Positions 53,884-64,000 of a stretch of 64,000 nt of DNA are shown here, piece after piece; the stretch's first letter is position 1, and every line of letters begins with the position of its first letter. The notes beneath the pieces are model-generated. The model ran no database searches and was not told the origin of the DNA. It saw nothing but the letters and a program-made list of their open reading frames with translations. The position numbers and the translations under genes are program-made. Origin of the DNA: Hermodice carunculata (lineage: Eukaryota > Annelida > Polychaeta > Eunicida > Amphinomidae); contig OZ026625.1 of the NCBI GenBank assembly GCA_964020975.1, positions 14,850,917 through 14,914,916 on the forward strand, read 5' to 3'.

Positions 53884-54747
53884 AGGTATTAGTGGTGATA
53901 TGCTTGAGTGGATGGATCAGGCAGCCAGAAAAAAAACCCCATTTCGTTGGCAGGGATATGTGGAGGGTTAATATTTGATGACATGTCCATTCAGGAAAAT
54001 TTACATGTTGTAAAGAGGGGGAAATACATGAAGGTAGTGGGGTTTGTGGACAAAGGTTGTGAAGCTGACTACATGCGAGTGCTGAAGACTGGCAGTTATA
54101 AAAAGGAGCTGGCCAACCATGTATTGCAAATGATGTGGATAGGTCTCTCAGGATTCCGTTTTCCCTTTGCATATTTCCCGACAACAGGCGCATCGCAAAG
54201 TGAAATTTACACAAATATTTGGAGGGCAGTTTAAGAACTTGATGCTTGGAACTTAAAAGAAATTGACACAAACATGGACGGTGCCTGTCAAAATAGGAGC
54301 TTCCTGAAGATGAATTTTTCCAAACATGACCCCATAAAGTACATAATGGTTGCAAGAAATCATGTAAACCCTGGACAGGATTACATAATCTTTTCGATGG
54401 ATAATTCCCATGTAGAAAAGAAGATCCAAAACAACATTTTAAAATCAGGCTACCAAGAAAAATACACAAGATGCTTACAATTGGGTGATGGCTCTGTTAT
54501 CCAGTGGACTCGCTGGATTGAAGCCTTTAAATGGGTTCAACTTAACCTTCAGTGGGTACACTGGAAACTGACTAAGGAGCATATTTACCCAGATCAGGCA
54601 TCAGAGATGAGGAACCACTTGGCTGAGGATGTTTTGGATGAAGAAATGTTGAGATTGCTGAAGACATTTCAAAGGTCAAAGCACCCGCATGTTCTTACCT
54701 GTCTGGCACAAATCACCATCTGGAACAAACAAGTGTACTGGCAATGA
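53884..54747 (+). pseudogene. P-element/THAP9-like transposase, catalytic core
   Basis: The family signatures appear in order. GDMLEWMDQAA (53896-53928) is followed, after a one-base change of frame near 53960, by GGLIFDDMSIQENL with the first catalytic Asp. Then come VVGFVDKG, LANHVLQMMWIGLSGFRFPF, FPTTGASQ, TNMDGACQNRSF, and IIFSMDNSHVEKKIQNNILK, the D-x-x-H...K-x-x-x-N block. A single TAA at 54232-54234 interrupts the frame shared by 53908-54231 and 54274-54744. After QVYWQ the frame shifts again and the GTP-binding insertion and C-terminal part are not preserved. The length kept is about 285 residues of a roughly 750-900-residue family. No THAP finger or terminal inverted repeats were found. 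Confidence 0.8.
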
Positions 54748-54874
54748 TTTTTAATGATATCAGGGGTATGTGTCAAATTTTACCGCCAGCTACAGCACCT
54801 GATGCATAACTGTCCCTGATAATAGATGTTTGGCTGTGCTGCCTGACTGACAGTGTTACCTTCTGATTTCCTCT

Positions 54875-55117
54875 TGAAAACTTCTGACCGTGATTCATTC
54901 TCACTTTACCAGAAATAGAGAAAATGTTTCTCCTCCTGGGCCCACCAATATTATGTCTGAAAAACGTATAAGATACTATGTCCCATCCCTTATCAAAACC
55001 CTCCCATCTTGTATTACAGAGAAGTTTGAAACACCCTCATACTCTGGTTTATCCAGCTATGCAAAAAATATTTTATCAACAGGTGTCAAGATATATGACA
55101 GTGCCAAACTATTATGA
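54875..55117 (+). mobile_element. LINE 3' fragment (C-terminus of ORF2)
   Basis: TRNRENVSPPGPTNIMSEKR, then RYYVPSLIKTLP, then TPSYSGLSSYAKNIL match the extreme C-terminus of many invertebrate LINE ORF2 proteins (T-R-N-R, R-x-x-Y-x-x-P, H/P-S-Y-x-G-F-x-x-Y-x-K). The usual final Cys motif is replaced by KIYDSAKLL-stop. The 5' end is truncated, as is common for LINEs, and abuts the P-like transposase. The 3' limit is not clear because no poly(A) tail is visible. Confidence 0.65.
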
Positions 55118-55709
55118 ATGTAATAATTGAATTTAGTCTTGTCTAATAATCATTTTTGTGTGTACATGTTTTTGTCATCCTTAGTATGTGGATTTCATGG
55201 TAATTTATGTGAGTAATCGGTTTGTTTATTAAGTTACCTCCCTTTTGGTGGTCCCAGTGGTAGCGGACTCTAGTCCTTAATTGGGGTCATCCAGACACTC
55301 ATCAATTTTTGTATTCTAACGTGTCTAACTATGATGTATTTTTGAGTTCCAATATTACGTACTGTTTGTATCCATTACAATTATATTTTGTCAACTGAAC
55401 GTTTTCTGACTCTGAATATGACCTTATAACAGCAATGACTTGTCCTTAATGATAGTGATAGCTTTGAAGCTCTCCAGTTTGGACCATTTGCTTGAAATCA
55501 GGGAAGTAAGGAGAATGTGGGTCAGTGGCGTACAGATATCAATGGTGTGATATGGCAGTTGACTGTTTTTCGGTAATACCACTCTCACCTTCACCCTGTT
55601 CACTCGCTACCAATTTCACCACTTTGATCCAATTGGTATCAGAAAATTGATCTACTGCATGTGGTTGTAGGGCAAATAGCAAAGAGTTATATTCTCTCTG
55701 TTTCCTGTT
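55118..55709. other. non-coding stretch, perhaps LINE 3' untranslated sequence
   Basis: No coding signals. Part of it may belong to the LINE fragment before it, but there is no tail to mark its end. Confidence 0.35.
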
Positions 55710-56012
55710 TTATGCTGTGGAGTATTTAAGTCTTAGCACATTCCCTCTATTGACGGGACATGGTCTAACAAGTGGAATATTTGCAGTACATCTTTCTATT
55801 TCTGCATCTAATTCTTCTTCCATGTATGTGTTCAATGCCTCCATTTCAAGATTGTCATCTTCTTCAGTGTTTACTTCAAACACCACAAACATATCACCCT
55901 TCTTACAGCATGAGAAGTCAACATGCAGGTCACACTGTTCACATGACTTAGCATTTGAGCCAGAGTAAGACAAAGTTAATTGATGTTGCTTAAAGCACAG
56001 CTCAATTATCAA
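55710..56012 (-). other. 100-codon open frame, unknown
   Basis: The frame contains CEQCDLHVDFSCCKKGDMF, then an acidic stretch (NTEEDDNLEMEAL, EEELDAEIERC), and ends VNRGNVLRLKYSTA. The Cys cluster and acidic run look more protein-like than the neighbouring random frames. It could be a last exon or a fragment of a mobile element; I recognise no family and no upstream exon. Confidence 0.2.
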
Positions 56013-56439
56013 GTTGACTTGATTTTATAGCCATCTGAAAGTCTTTTTCATCAATTTATCCAAATACTCAAACTTCAGCAAGTAACGGGGAGCAGTTGCT
56101 ACCCATTGGGATGCCTTTTATTTTGTTGAAAAAAACAATGGTCTCCATTGAACAAAAGTATTACAAAAAATTTTTTATAGCATGTATCAAAATTTAAGCA
56201 GTTTAAAAAATGTAAATTAGCATTAGAATGCTGAACGAATTACACAGAAGTCGATAGGAAAGGTAAATATATCGATAAGTATCGGAATTAAAGAACAAAA
56301 TACAAAATGGTAAAATACAGAAATGCACAGCATTGCCCCCAAGTAAACAGCTTTGTTTGCCTTTTTTCACAGGGGAATTGGGTGAGTGTTTTTAAGAGAT
56401 TTTAAAAAGATTCGCCCATAAAGGATTAAAAAATCAATA

Positions 56440-57245
56440 AAAAAAAATCCAAGCATCATTATAGCATGACGATTTGAACAACCATGATACACACCCACTA
56501 AAATTACATTGCCACCAAGTCTGAAGTGAATCTGCCCATTGGTTTTGGAGAAATCAAAAATATGAATTGTCAACGTCAATGGACGATGGACAGACAGACA
56601 GATGACGTATGCCTAACCACCACAGTATATCATATGATTGACAAGTCAGCTGAGCTAAAAATTACTGGACCATGACCAATTGTACAACCTTGGTACAGAT
56701 CCACCCAAAGTACATCCCAACAGAATTCTAGTGGATAAGTGAATCTGGCTGACGGTTTTGGACAAGAAGTTGAAAATAAGAATTGTGGATGGATGACGGA
56801 AGGATGATGGACAACAGAACATTCTATAAGCTCAGCTGTGCGACAAGTCAGCTGGGCTAAAAATGCATAAAAAGATCAACAAATTCTGGAGCATCACCAA
56901 TTGAACAAACTTGGTAGAGAACAAGCTGGGGTATATCCTTGCCAAGTTTGAGGTGAATGTGGCAAGTGGTTTTGGAGAAGTCGAAAATATGAACTGTGGA
57001 TGCTGGACAACGGATGCCCAATCGTAACATAATCTCATCTGACTGACAAGTCAGCTCAGCTGAAGATTCAGAAAATATAAAAAATCACTGGAGAATGACC
57101 ATTTGAACAAAATCAAATAGACAGACCATACCAGGTATATTCCCATCAAATTTGAAGTCAATCTGGCTAACAGCTTTGGAGAGGTCAAAAATATCAATTG
57201 TGGATAACAGGTGCAAGATGGACAACAGAAAATGGTCAGAGACCC
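56440..57245. repeat. diverged tandem array, about four units of 203 bp
   Basis: The anchor GACAAGTCAGCT recurs at 56640, 56842 and 57045 (spacing 202 and 203), and GAATTGTGGAT-like words recur at about 56560, 56778, 56991 and 57194. Each unit also has an AATCTGGC...GGTTTTGGAGAA segment and GGACAACGG-like words. The units differ by roughly a quarter to a third, so the array is old. No coding capacity. Confidence 0.75.
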
Positions 57246-57520
57246 TTCATGCAGTCATAATTTAAAAAAAAGACCATCACCTTTCAGTGATTAATCACTG
57301 AAATCTGAGCGAAAGGCAACAATGTAAGTGTATGGAAAAACTACCTGTGATACACTACCTGATCCTAATTCAACTATTTTTACCATAAGGTGTTCCAAGA
57401 CATGTTCTTATCATGGTGGCATCTCTTCAAAAGTACAAACAGGCATTTCTGCGAAATATATGAGTACATAAGCAACTACTTATAGTCAACACCACCTGCA
57501 GTCTGCCACCAAAGTTCTGT

Positions 57521-57858
57521 GTTTTCATCTCCACTTACCTGCTGCTTGACAACAGCACTACTAGTGTTTGCATTACAGAAATCAGACACATGACACTTTC
57601 TAATCTCATCCAGTATTATACTGGCAACAGATGCTGATTTTCATCATAAAATTGACATTTCATGTCTCATCCTGTATTCTCTAGGTAACAGATGCTGTTT
57701 TATCTCCACTCACGTGCTGCTTGGCAACAGCACTATCTACATTACAGAAAACAGAAATTTGGCACTTTCTAATCTGATCCATTTTTCTGCTGATAACAGA
57801 TGCTAATTTCCATAATTGAATTGCCATTTCATGTCTCATCCTGTACTTAACGGACAAC
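57521..57858. repeat. tandem duplication of about 170 bp
   Basis: Two copies start at 57521 (GTTTTCATCTCCACTTACCT) and 57697 (GTTTTATCTCCACTCACGTG). They share GCTGCTTG(A/G)CAACAGCACTA, GGCACTTTCTAATCT-like and ATTTCATGTCTCATCCTGTA. Roughly 80-85 percent identical by eye, period 176 bp. Confidence 0.75.
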
Positions 57859-58539
57859 AAATGATGATTTCATTTGACACATTGACACTTTATTTTTATA
57901 AATTGATGTTTCCCATGTCTCAGATATCTGTGCATATAATAAACCCAGAGATACCTGCCCATAGAACCTGATTTAAATTTACTTGATTCATATGGTAAAA
58001 TATATGGTGATAACGCATTATACGACAACAAGCAAATGTGCCCCCCCCCCGACACACACATTAACACATAAATAAAAATGCATTTCATACTATTCCTACA
58101 TTCTTTTTGGGCAGCTCCAGCAAAAATGGTCAAAATACCTGGTAGTCTGAACTTTGCCCTGTCGAAGATTATTTCAGTGTGAGAGACCACCAGACCAACA
58201 GAGTGAAGGACCACCCTTTCTTGGGGCTGTGCCAAAGACCAAGTTCTCTTCTGCCCAAGTTAGTATACCTGTATGCAGACCGCTCTCTTATATGAGCACT
58301 TTTTTGAGTCACTGGTGCTGTATTGGTATAAACTTTTTTCACATTAAAATCAAACCTAAAATTAAAATTGACAAGTAGGCACCTGAAGTTGTGGAAGTAT
58401 TTTTTTTTAATTTATGGGTCACTACAAATGGTAAGCCATCAGTCTGCGGCCTTCCTCAGTGCACTCCGAACAGATCGTACCCAGAGTTTACTGAAGAAAG
58501 CTGTTGACCCGGTCTCATGGGGTTTAAGACCATTGGTTT
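57859..58539. other. non-coding stretch
   Basis: Contains a C-run at 58040-58051. Nothing recognised. Confidence 0.4.
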
Positions 58540-59482
58540 AAACGAATTTTATTTTTTCAACAATGTACAAATACTATATTCTCATTGGCAATTAACAATT
58601 GGGAAGAGGGCTTAGCCCTATATAATTTCCCTCTGGTGGAAGAACAGACAACAATTAAAAAGGAGGCAAACAGACACGCAATCACTGCACAGTGAAACAG
58701 GGCCCACCAACTTGCCGCGATACAAGAGTGAGAAGACGTCACAGTTGGACAGGGACAGATGGGGGGGGGGGGCTCAATACATTCAAAACAATCAGTAATT
58801 TTGTTTACTAGATACATATTTCAGATAAAGTTTTGGGTAAGAAAAACAAATAATTCCTCAGCCAATACCTGTTTGTGTGAATCTTTCCGAGAGCACAATA
58901 AAATCTTCAACTGCAGAGAAAATTTGGGTGTTCTCTGTCAGGGTGCAGTTAGGAGAATCATACAGTGCAGTTTGCAATGTAAAAGGAGCATACAGTAGAA
59001 TGATTTTGTGTAGTTGAGATCGGATAGCAGTATACGTTGGACAAGAAAAAGAAGAAATGCCAGGCACCCTCATTACTTGCACCGCATTGACAACTGGCAT
59101 GTGTTTTGACACCAGTCTTGAACACATGGGAATTCATCTGACTGCTACCCAAGCGGGTGCAAGTATGCAATACAGAACTATATCTCTCACCAAAATTGTA
59201 ATAATCTGGACGCTTATTCGACCATCCAAAGCGATCATGTAATCTAAATTCCAATATGGGTAAAGATGGCAGATTTTGAATTTTCAAAGATAATTCATTC
59301 CAGAGGCGTACAGTTGATGGAGAGAAATAATTGTTAAATAAATCAGTGCGGGCTCTGAAATGAGGCAGATCATATATTTGTCGAGTATTATAATGTGTAG
59401 GAAACGCATTATTAGAAATAGAATGAGCCCCAACAAAAAGAGATAACATGAAATATACAAAAATTAATAAGCAAACATACAA
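58540..59482 (-). mobile_element. LINE 3' end with ORF2 C-terminus and 3' untranslated region
   Basis: On the minus strand, 59482-58958 encodes HYNTRQIYDLPHFRARTDLF, PSTVRLWNELSL, NFGERYSSVLHTCTRLGSS, QMNSHVFKTGV and CQCGASNEGAWHFFF. This is the R-T...x-W-N-x-L...L-H-x-x-R-L...C-x-C-G...H-x-F series at the C-terminus of LINE ORF2. After a one-frame shift near 59040, CPTYTAIRSQLHKI and NTQIFSAVEDFI continue the protein to about 58858. A 3' untranslated region of about 300 bp follows and ends near TTTGTACATTGTTGAAAAAATAAAATTCG-like sequence at 58545-58567. The 5' part is missing. Confidence 0.85.
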
Positions 59483-59580
59483 TCATATGCTAAATTGAAC
59501 GTAGCCCCAACAAAAAGAGATAACATGAAATATACAAAAATTAATAAGCAAACATACAATCATATGCTAAATTGAACGTA
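59426..59580. repeat. exact 77-bp tandem duplication at the LINE truncation point
   Basis: Two identical copies starting AGCCCCAACAAAAAGAGA lie at 59426-59502 and 59503-59579. The first copy overlaps the upstream part of the LINE open frame on the minus strand. Confidence 0.95.
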
Positions 59581-59724
59581 AACCTTGGTGATACCTGAGA
59601 AGTATCTACGGAGGCTCTGTTGATAATTATATATCACATGCCACACAAGGTAGAAAAATAGGTGAATAAATAAACAATTATAAGAACAAATAAATGAGCT
59701 ATCGCAGAAGAAAAAATAAGAATA

Positions 59725-59777
59725 ATATATATATATATATATACATACATACATACATACATACATACATACATACA
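59725..59777. repeat. (TA)n(CATA)n microsatellite
   Basis: A TA tract passes into nine or so ACAT tetranucleotides. Confidence 0.93.
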
Positions 59778-60649
59778 CATATAATCATATACAATTTATA
59801 CGCCACTTATATCTGCCAACTATATGTTCGTAAGTGATCACTTCTTTGTTGTGGACCTGCAGTTGCGATCGGAGAATTTTTTAAAGATTTTCTCAAAAGA
59901 GAAGTAAGAACTGAAAAATGCAAATTGACATGCCTGGAAAGCTCCACGAATGTGTCACTTGCGAAATATAAAGTCATCTCCTTATCGAGTTTATTGTACG
60001 TTACATTTTTGTCAGGAACCCTTCGTGTGAATATTGCAAGTTAGATTTACGTGTCACAGAAAGTTCACTTGTATTTTTTGTATGATAGACGCTATTGGGG
60101 GCACAGTAAGATGTGTGCACGTGAAATGGATCCCCGTTTAGTATAAAAAGTCGAAACTCGGTAAAAGTAACTGGGGCATTGGCAGAAGTACAAGACGAGT
60201 GGAAGCTTGTTATTTGCAATGTCTGCCATATATGTACTATGCATACCATGGTCCCAGCCATGTCGCATTTTTCTGGACTTTGGAGCTCTTTGATCCAGGG
60301 ATTGTTGGATTGCGGGAGTAATATGTTGGCGTTAATGGGCTGATAAAGTTCGTGTAAGTATATTTTTGTTTTGTTTCTAAGTGCTTTCTATGAGAATTTT
60401 GTGCTCAATCATTCATCATATCGTAAAAGTATGTCATATTAATAAACTCCAGAAATACGGCTTGATGTGGTTTGCCCTATAGGGAGTGTAAGAAATAAGT
60501 AAAATTTAATATTTTTTTTGGTATAGAGTATAAGCATAGAATGTTTGATGACTAGCATTCTTTTCTCACCTTATGCGAATGATGCAGTGCTATTATGTGC
60601 AAAGTAATATTAGCGTTTCATGGCAAAGATGCGTTCATAACCAGGATTT
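59778..60649. other. non-coding stretch
   Basis: Nothing recognised with confidence. It may include upstream remains of the BEL/Pao fossil, but no motif proves it. Confidence 0.35.
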
Positions 60650-61950
60650 AGTTTTATTTCACTGAATTATCGGACTGTGTAATTTGTCAAGACATTTTGC
60701 AGGTATTGTTGCTATGTACAATCAGGTTCTTATTCCTAGTAACGAGGGTAATACCCTTCGTTTCTTATGGTTTAAGGACGGAGAGCTCATACATTTAAGG
60801 AGTAAAGTGAACATTTTTGGAGTTGCTTGGTCATCTGCAGCAGCATCTTATGCTTTGGGAAAGACAGTGTTTCACCATATGGATGCTGATTCTTCAGTGA
60901 AAGATACATTTTTGAACTCTCTGTATGTGGATGACCTGACCAAGTCTGCAAAATCTGGGGGAGATGTACATAAGATCATTGTAAGTGTCTCTGCTGTGCT
61001 CCTTTCAGGAGGCTTTGACCTTGCCAAGTTTGCCATTAATGATGAAGCTTTAATGGAAGAAATTCCCCCTAGTCTCCATGCAAAGGTGGTACACGAGTTT
61101 TCGTATAAGTCTGTATGCCGAGCCTTAGGTATATAGCGTCATATACATAATGACATGTTCATGTTTACCGTCAAGGATGTTGTTCCATTGATGCAAGTAA
61201 CTTGTAGGACAATGCTTAGCTTCACTTCATCATGTTTTTACCCTTTGGGTTTAATTACTGAGTGGGTGTTGCCAGGCAAACTTTTGATATAAGATGTTAC
61301 ATGCTTAAAACTTGAGTGGGATGAAGAGGTGCCACACGAAACCTGTGCCACTTAGAATACGTGGATTAACTATTTAAGATCACTTTACTTGAACAACTTG
61401 TTGTTTCCCATGTATTAAGCATTCTCAATTCGATGATGGTTATCAGGAGTATCACGTTTTCTGCGGCAGTTCAGGGCGTTGATATCGGGCCGCATTTTTG
61501 TCAGATGTGTCAACAAAAAAGGGGGGATCATGTGTTGACTCCTAACGAGTAAAGCTCATGTTATACAGAAAAATCGGTTTTATTCCACCATATCAAGATT
61601 AGAGCTTCAGGCAGCTAAATGTGCTGCTGTGCTTTAGACGTATACTTTGTGTAGAATCCTTGTTGAAAAGACTCGTGTATCCTTCTTCATCATCATCAAA
61701 AATGACAGTAGGTGTCGCATGAATTCATAGATTCATTCTGCACAAGATGGAATGTGGCAGTATACATGGAGTGTTGACTGCTGACGAGCTAAAATGTGCA
61801 CGTGATACGCTTATCAGACATATTCAAGAGCAGTCTTTTTGTAGGGAAGTAGCTGATTTAAAATCAGGCAAGTCCATGCCATTTTCCCGACAGTAAAATT
61901 ATTTAAATGCGTCATAGATTTACGTTCAGTATAAATTTTTCCTTGGGCAT
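60650..61950 (+). mobile_element. BEL/Pao LTR retrotransposon fossil, internal fragment
   Basis: An open stretch of 150 codons (60684-61133) carries the reverse-transcriptase palm with AMYNQVLIP, FLWFKDGE, NIFGVAWSSAAASYAL and LYVDDLTKS (YVDD box), followed by GGFDLAKFAIND. This is the characteristic order of Pao-type reverse transcriptases. Recognisable RNase H-linker and RNase H pieces follow to about 61620, including LKLEWDEEVP near 61310 and SRLELQAAK near 61600, and an integrase-N-terminal-like piece to about 61920. The copy is broken in at least five places. No LTR was identified. A moderate age is likely because the first 150 codons are still open. Confidence 0.8.
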
Positions 61951-62185
61951 TTGTAGAATGGGCGATGTGGTCAAGGGCTTTTAGTTTTTTTCCTGAGTGA
62001 AAGTCCCTTATTTGGCAATACTAAAGGAATCACAGGTCAGGTGGATGTAGATTTGATTTGTGATTGGATGTTAGATTATCTTGTTAAACTTTAGGTGATA
62101 TTTAAGGTCGAGATTGTACGTTCGGGACTCTGTGGTCCAGTCTATAGAAACGTTAACATTGTTCAAGAGAGGCAAAAGTGTAGCA

Positions 62186-62568
62186 ATGTGGTACAAATTG
62201 TTACTTCTTCTGTTGGGGTTTTTAACCCAGGTGTCAAGGGTTCCATCGTGTAAGTACCGCTATTGGTGAATTTGCCTATTTTGATAGCTTATTGGTACAT
62301 ATGTTGTATTTTGTTGAAATAAAGTATGGTCACTGGCTATAGTTATATCTATTTTTTTCTAGTGTCCGTGAAAATGCCCGTTCTCAGTGTAAAGCGTAAA
62401 CTTTTTGCGACCAAAGTCCTTGGAGAGCCAAAGTTTCGGTGAGCATTTTATCATTATTTAGGTTTAAAATATCCGGTAGATAAATATGTGTGCTTTTCTA
62501 AAATGCATACTGTTTCTATACGCAGATTTCCATGGTGCATTTACAGTCAGTCACCTGTTGCTGGATAG
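62186..62568 (+). CDS. candidate three-exon gene for a 60-residue secreted protein
   Basis: Exon 1 (62186-62249) begins MWYKLLLLLLGF, a typical signal peptide (basic-aromatic start, six Leu, then Gly-Phe). It ends in phase 1 at GTAAGT. Exon 2 (62363-62438) follows TATTTTTTTCTAG, reads LSVKMPVLSVKRKLFATKV then LGEPKF, and ends in phase 2 at GTGAGC. Exon 3 (62526-62568) follows a CGCAG acceptor and ends RFPWCIYSQSPVAG-stop. The three phases fit without a stop. Introns would be 113 and 87 bp, and an AATAAA lies at 62788. A KR pair after VKMPVLSV could be a prohormone cleavage site. No family is recognised. Alternatively exon 2 alone, from its ATG, could be the first coding exon of the phenylalanyl-tRNA synthetase beta subunit, whose N-terminus is M-P-x-x-S-V-K-R-x-L; I found no second exon for that in the window. 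Chance assembly remains possible. Confidence 0.3.
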
Positions 62569-64000
62569 GCTATAAAGACACGTGTATTCAGCTTCATAAT
62601 ATTAGTTTACTTTATATTCACGAGGAGGCGCTTTTAAAAGAGCGTTAACAAATTTGTGTTCTCAAGTGGTCTAGCTTATAAGTAAGATTTAATGCTGAAG
62701 TGTATATGTTTTCTTATTTGAGGAGCGCTGAGCCTTGTTATAGTTTTATATTTTAGGTAAAAATTGTAAGAAAAGGTATTTGCTTAAATAAAATTCTAGT
62801 GAAAGAAAATTGGTTGTTGCACGTAAACGTTAGCTTGATTTATAAGGTATAGAAATGTCTGTGTATATATGTAAACTTAGTATAGGTGCAAAATGTGTCA
62901 TAGGTATAAAGTAAAGTGCGTATTAAAAATAAATATACGGATATATAGTGGTATGGATTAAAAGGTACATGGGCATTTAAGGTTATACGCTCCTATAAGG
63001 TCAGTGCAGCGATAAAATGTCCTATACTGGAGATTAGGTGCTTTCTTTGTTTTTTTCGTACTGATTTTGTAAAATTATTTCAGTGTATGTCTCAAGAATG
63101 GCCAAACTGTGTGTTCAAGCATTTGCGTAGTGTAACGCTCTGGACTCCATGTTAAGTGTGTGGCCGTTAAGAGCTAATAAAGACTTTCCTCTAGAAAGTG
63201 GTGTCGGTCGTTAATTCAGATGTGTGGACACTTTATAATTGACCGTCCATATTGAAGTAAAGTTCCATTATTTCTCTTAATACATTTCTGGACAGTAGAG
63301 GGATAATGTGTGTTGGAAGTCGAGTAGGAGAACATCCAGTGTTAATTCCTTAAAATAGCCCTGAAGCTGTAAGTATCCTATGTCGTTTTCATGGGAAAGG
63401 TCGCCATTGCTGAGAATGGACTCTCAGCTTGGTGCATGCTGAATATTGGATTGTAAAAGATAGATACCTTGTGAAGCGTACATAAACGGTTTTCTTTTAT
63501 GGGTGACTGCCTGTCTCAAGTCAGGAGTGAAATTTGTTTCTTCACTTTAGTATTTGAAGAGAAATGTTGATGCTTTGGCAAGTCTGGAATCTCTTTGCTG
63601 CCATTGTTGGGTTTGGAATTAATGAATATGGATCATGTTTTTCTATACTATTTGTATACTATGGGCAAAATTGTTTGTAAAGCCAATGTATCAATCATAT
63701 ATGAGCTTATTGCAAGCCCTTTAGCGATGTTGGCTGTGATATTTTGTCCCAATTGAGATGCTGCTGTACCATTCACAAAGAAAGAGATATGGTTGCATAT
63801 TCACTTCCATGACTACTAGTGCTGAGCACATGAAAATATTATATTCACTAGAAGTAGGTCAATTCATTTGTGCTTTTCGTCCTTTTATAGCACGTAGGTC
63901 TTTACCCGTCAAGTTTTTTTTTTACATTTTGGCCAAAAATTTGTAAGAGCAGACAGAGTTATATGCTCTGTTTTTGTATGCTTCTGCCCATTCCATTGTC
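62569..64000. other. non-coding stretch to the window end
   Basis: Candidate poly(A) signals AATAAA occur at 62788-62793 and 63176-63181. Otherwise no domain, repeat pair or splice-bounded open block was recognised. Confidence 0.4.

Noticed and set aside
54890-55117. C-terminal part of the P-like transposase
   Set aside because: The residues T-R-N-R, R-Y-Y-x-P and S-Y-x-G-L-x-x-Y-x-K fit the LINE ORF2 C-terminus instead, and the P-like frame has already decayed by 54.75 kb.
62370-62438. First coding exon of phenylalanyl-tRNA synthetase beta (MPVLSVKRKL)
   Set aside because: Only the first ten or so residues resemble that protein, the following residues fit poorly, and no second exon was found to the window end. 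Kept only as an alternative reading.
63100-63260. Possible LTR of the BEL/Pao fossil (AATAAA followed by a TGTGTGG-rich stretch)
   Set aside because: No second copy of this sequence was found upstream of 60.6 kb, so an LTR cannot be claimed.

Overview
The window looks like AT-rich, repeat-laden intergenic or intronic DNA from an invertebrate animal. It is clearly eukaryotic: there is no operon-like gene packing, there are many long (AT)n microsatellites, splice-like signals, and decayed copies of at least seven classes of transposable element. The mix (LINEs, a Penelope-like element with a GIY-YIG endonuclease, a P-element/THAP9-like transposase, Ty3/Gypsy and BEL/Pao fossils, and a fragment resembling the P2X7 C-terminal domain) fits a marine invertebrate such as a hemichordate, lancelet, mollusc or brachiopod. 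I cannot name the species. No complete, confidently identified host gene is present.

Layout. 1-2340: 3' part of a LINE whose reverse transcriptase is followed by a C-terminal domain and an (ATT)n tail. 2.3-20 kb: mostly non-coding, with a 263-bp MITE with TAA target duplications (4098-4360), small minisatellites, (AT)n arrays and one copy each of two dispersed repeat families (A at 18.1-18.6 kb, B at 19.2-19.6 kb). 20.2-20.8 kb (minus): reverse-transcriptase fragment with an RYIDDL box. 21.1 kb: a perfect 23-bp hairpin. 22.2-23.1 kb: an unusual array of degenerate 20-bp palindromes bounded by inverted 10-mers. 27.2-27.6 kb: a P2X7-C-terminal-like fragment sandwiched between two (AT)n arrays. 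29.6-30.0 and 34.8-35.1 kb: second copies of repeats A and B, inverted. 31.7 and 33.1 kb: two inverted copies of an unknown exon-like sequence. 34.4 kb: an open exon candidate with both splice sites.

36.2-44.4 kb: a Ty3/Gypsy fossil split by a 5.2-kb terminal-inverted-repeat element (37518-42736) with a matching CACTT duplication on each side. 46.0-51.2 kb: a Penelope-like element with inverted terminal copies of about 225 bp and a 14-bp target duplication, split by a 2.87-kb inverted-repeat element that itself carries a MITE-like hairpin element, so three insertions are stacked. 53.9-54.75 kb: catalytic core of a P-element-like transposase, followed directly by a LINE 3' fragment (54.88-55.12 kb). 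56.4-57.9 kb: two families of tandem repeats. 58.5-59.5 kb (minus): LINE 3' end with an exact 77-bp tandem duplication. 60.65-61.95 kb: BEL/Pao fossil. 62.19-62.57 kb: three short exon-like blocks with compatible splice phases that would encode a 60-residue protein with a signal peptide; this is the best candidate for a host gene in the window.

Almost everything identifiable is mobile DNA at different stages of decay, so the window records the relative order of insertions. Candidate exons rest only on splice consensus plus an open frame and are marked as weak. All calls were made by reading; no database search or alignment program was run.
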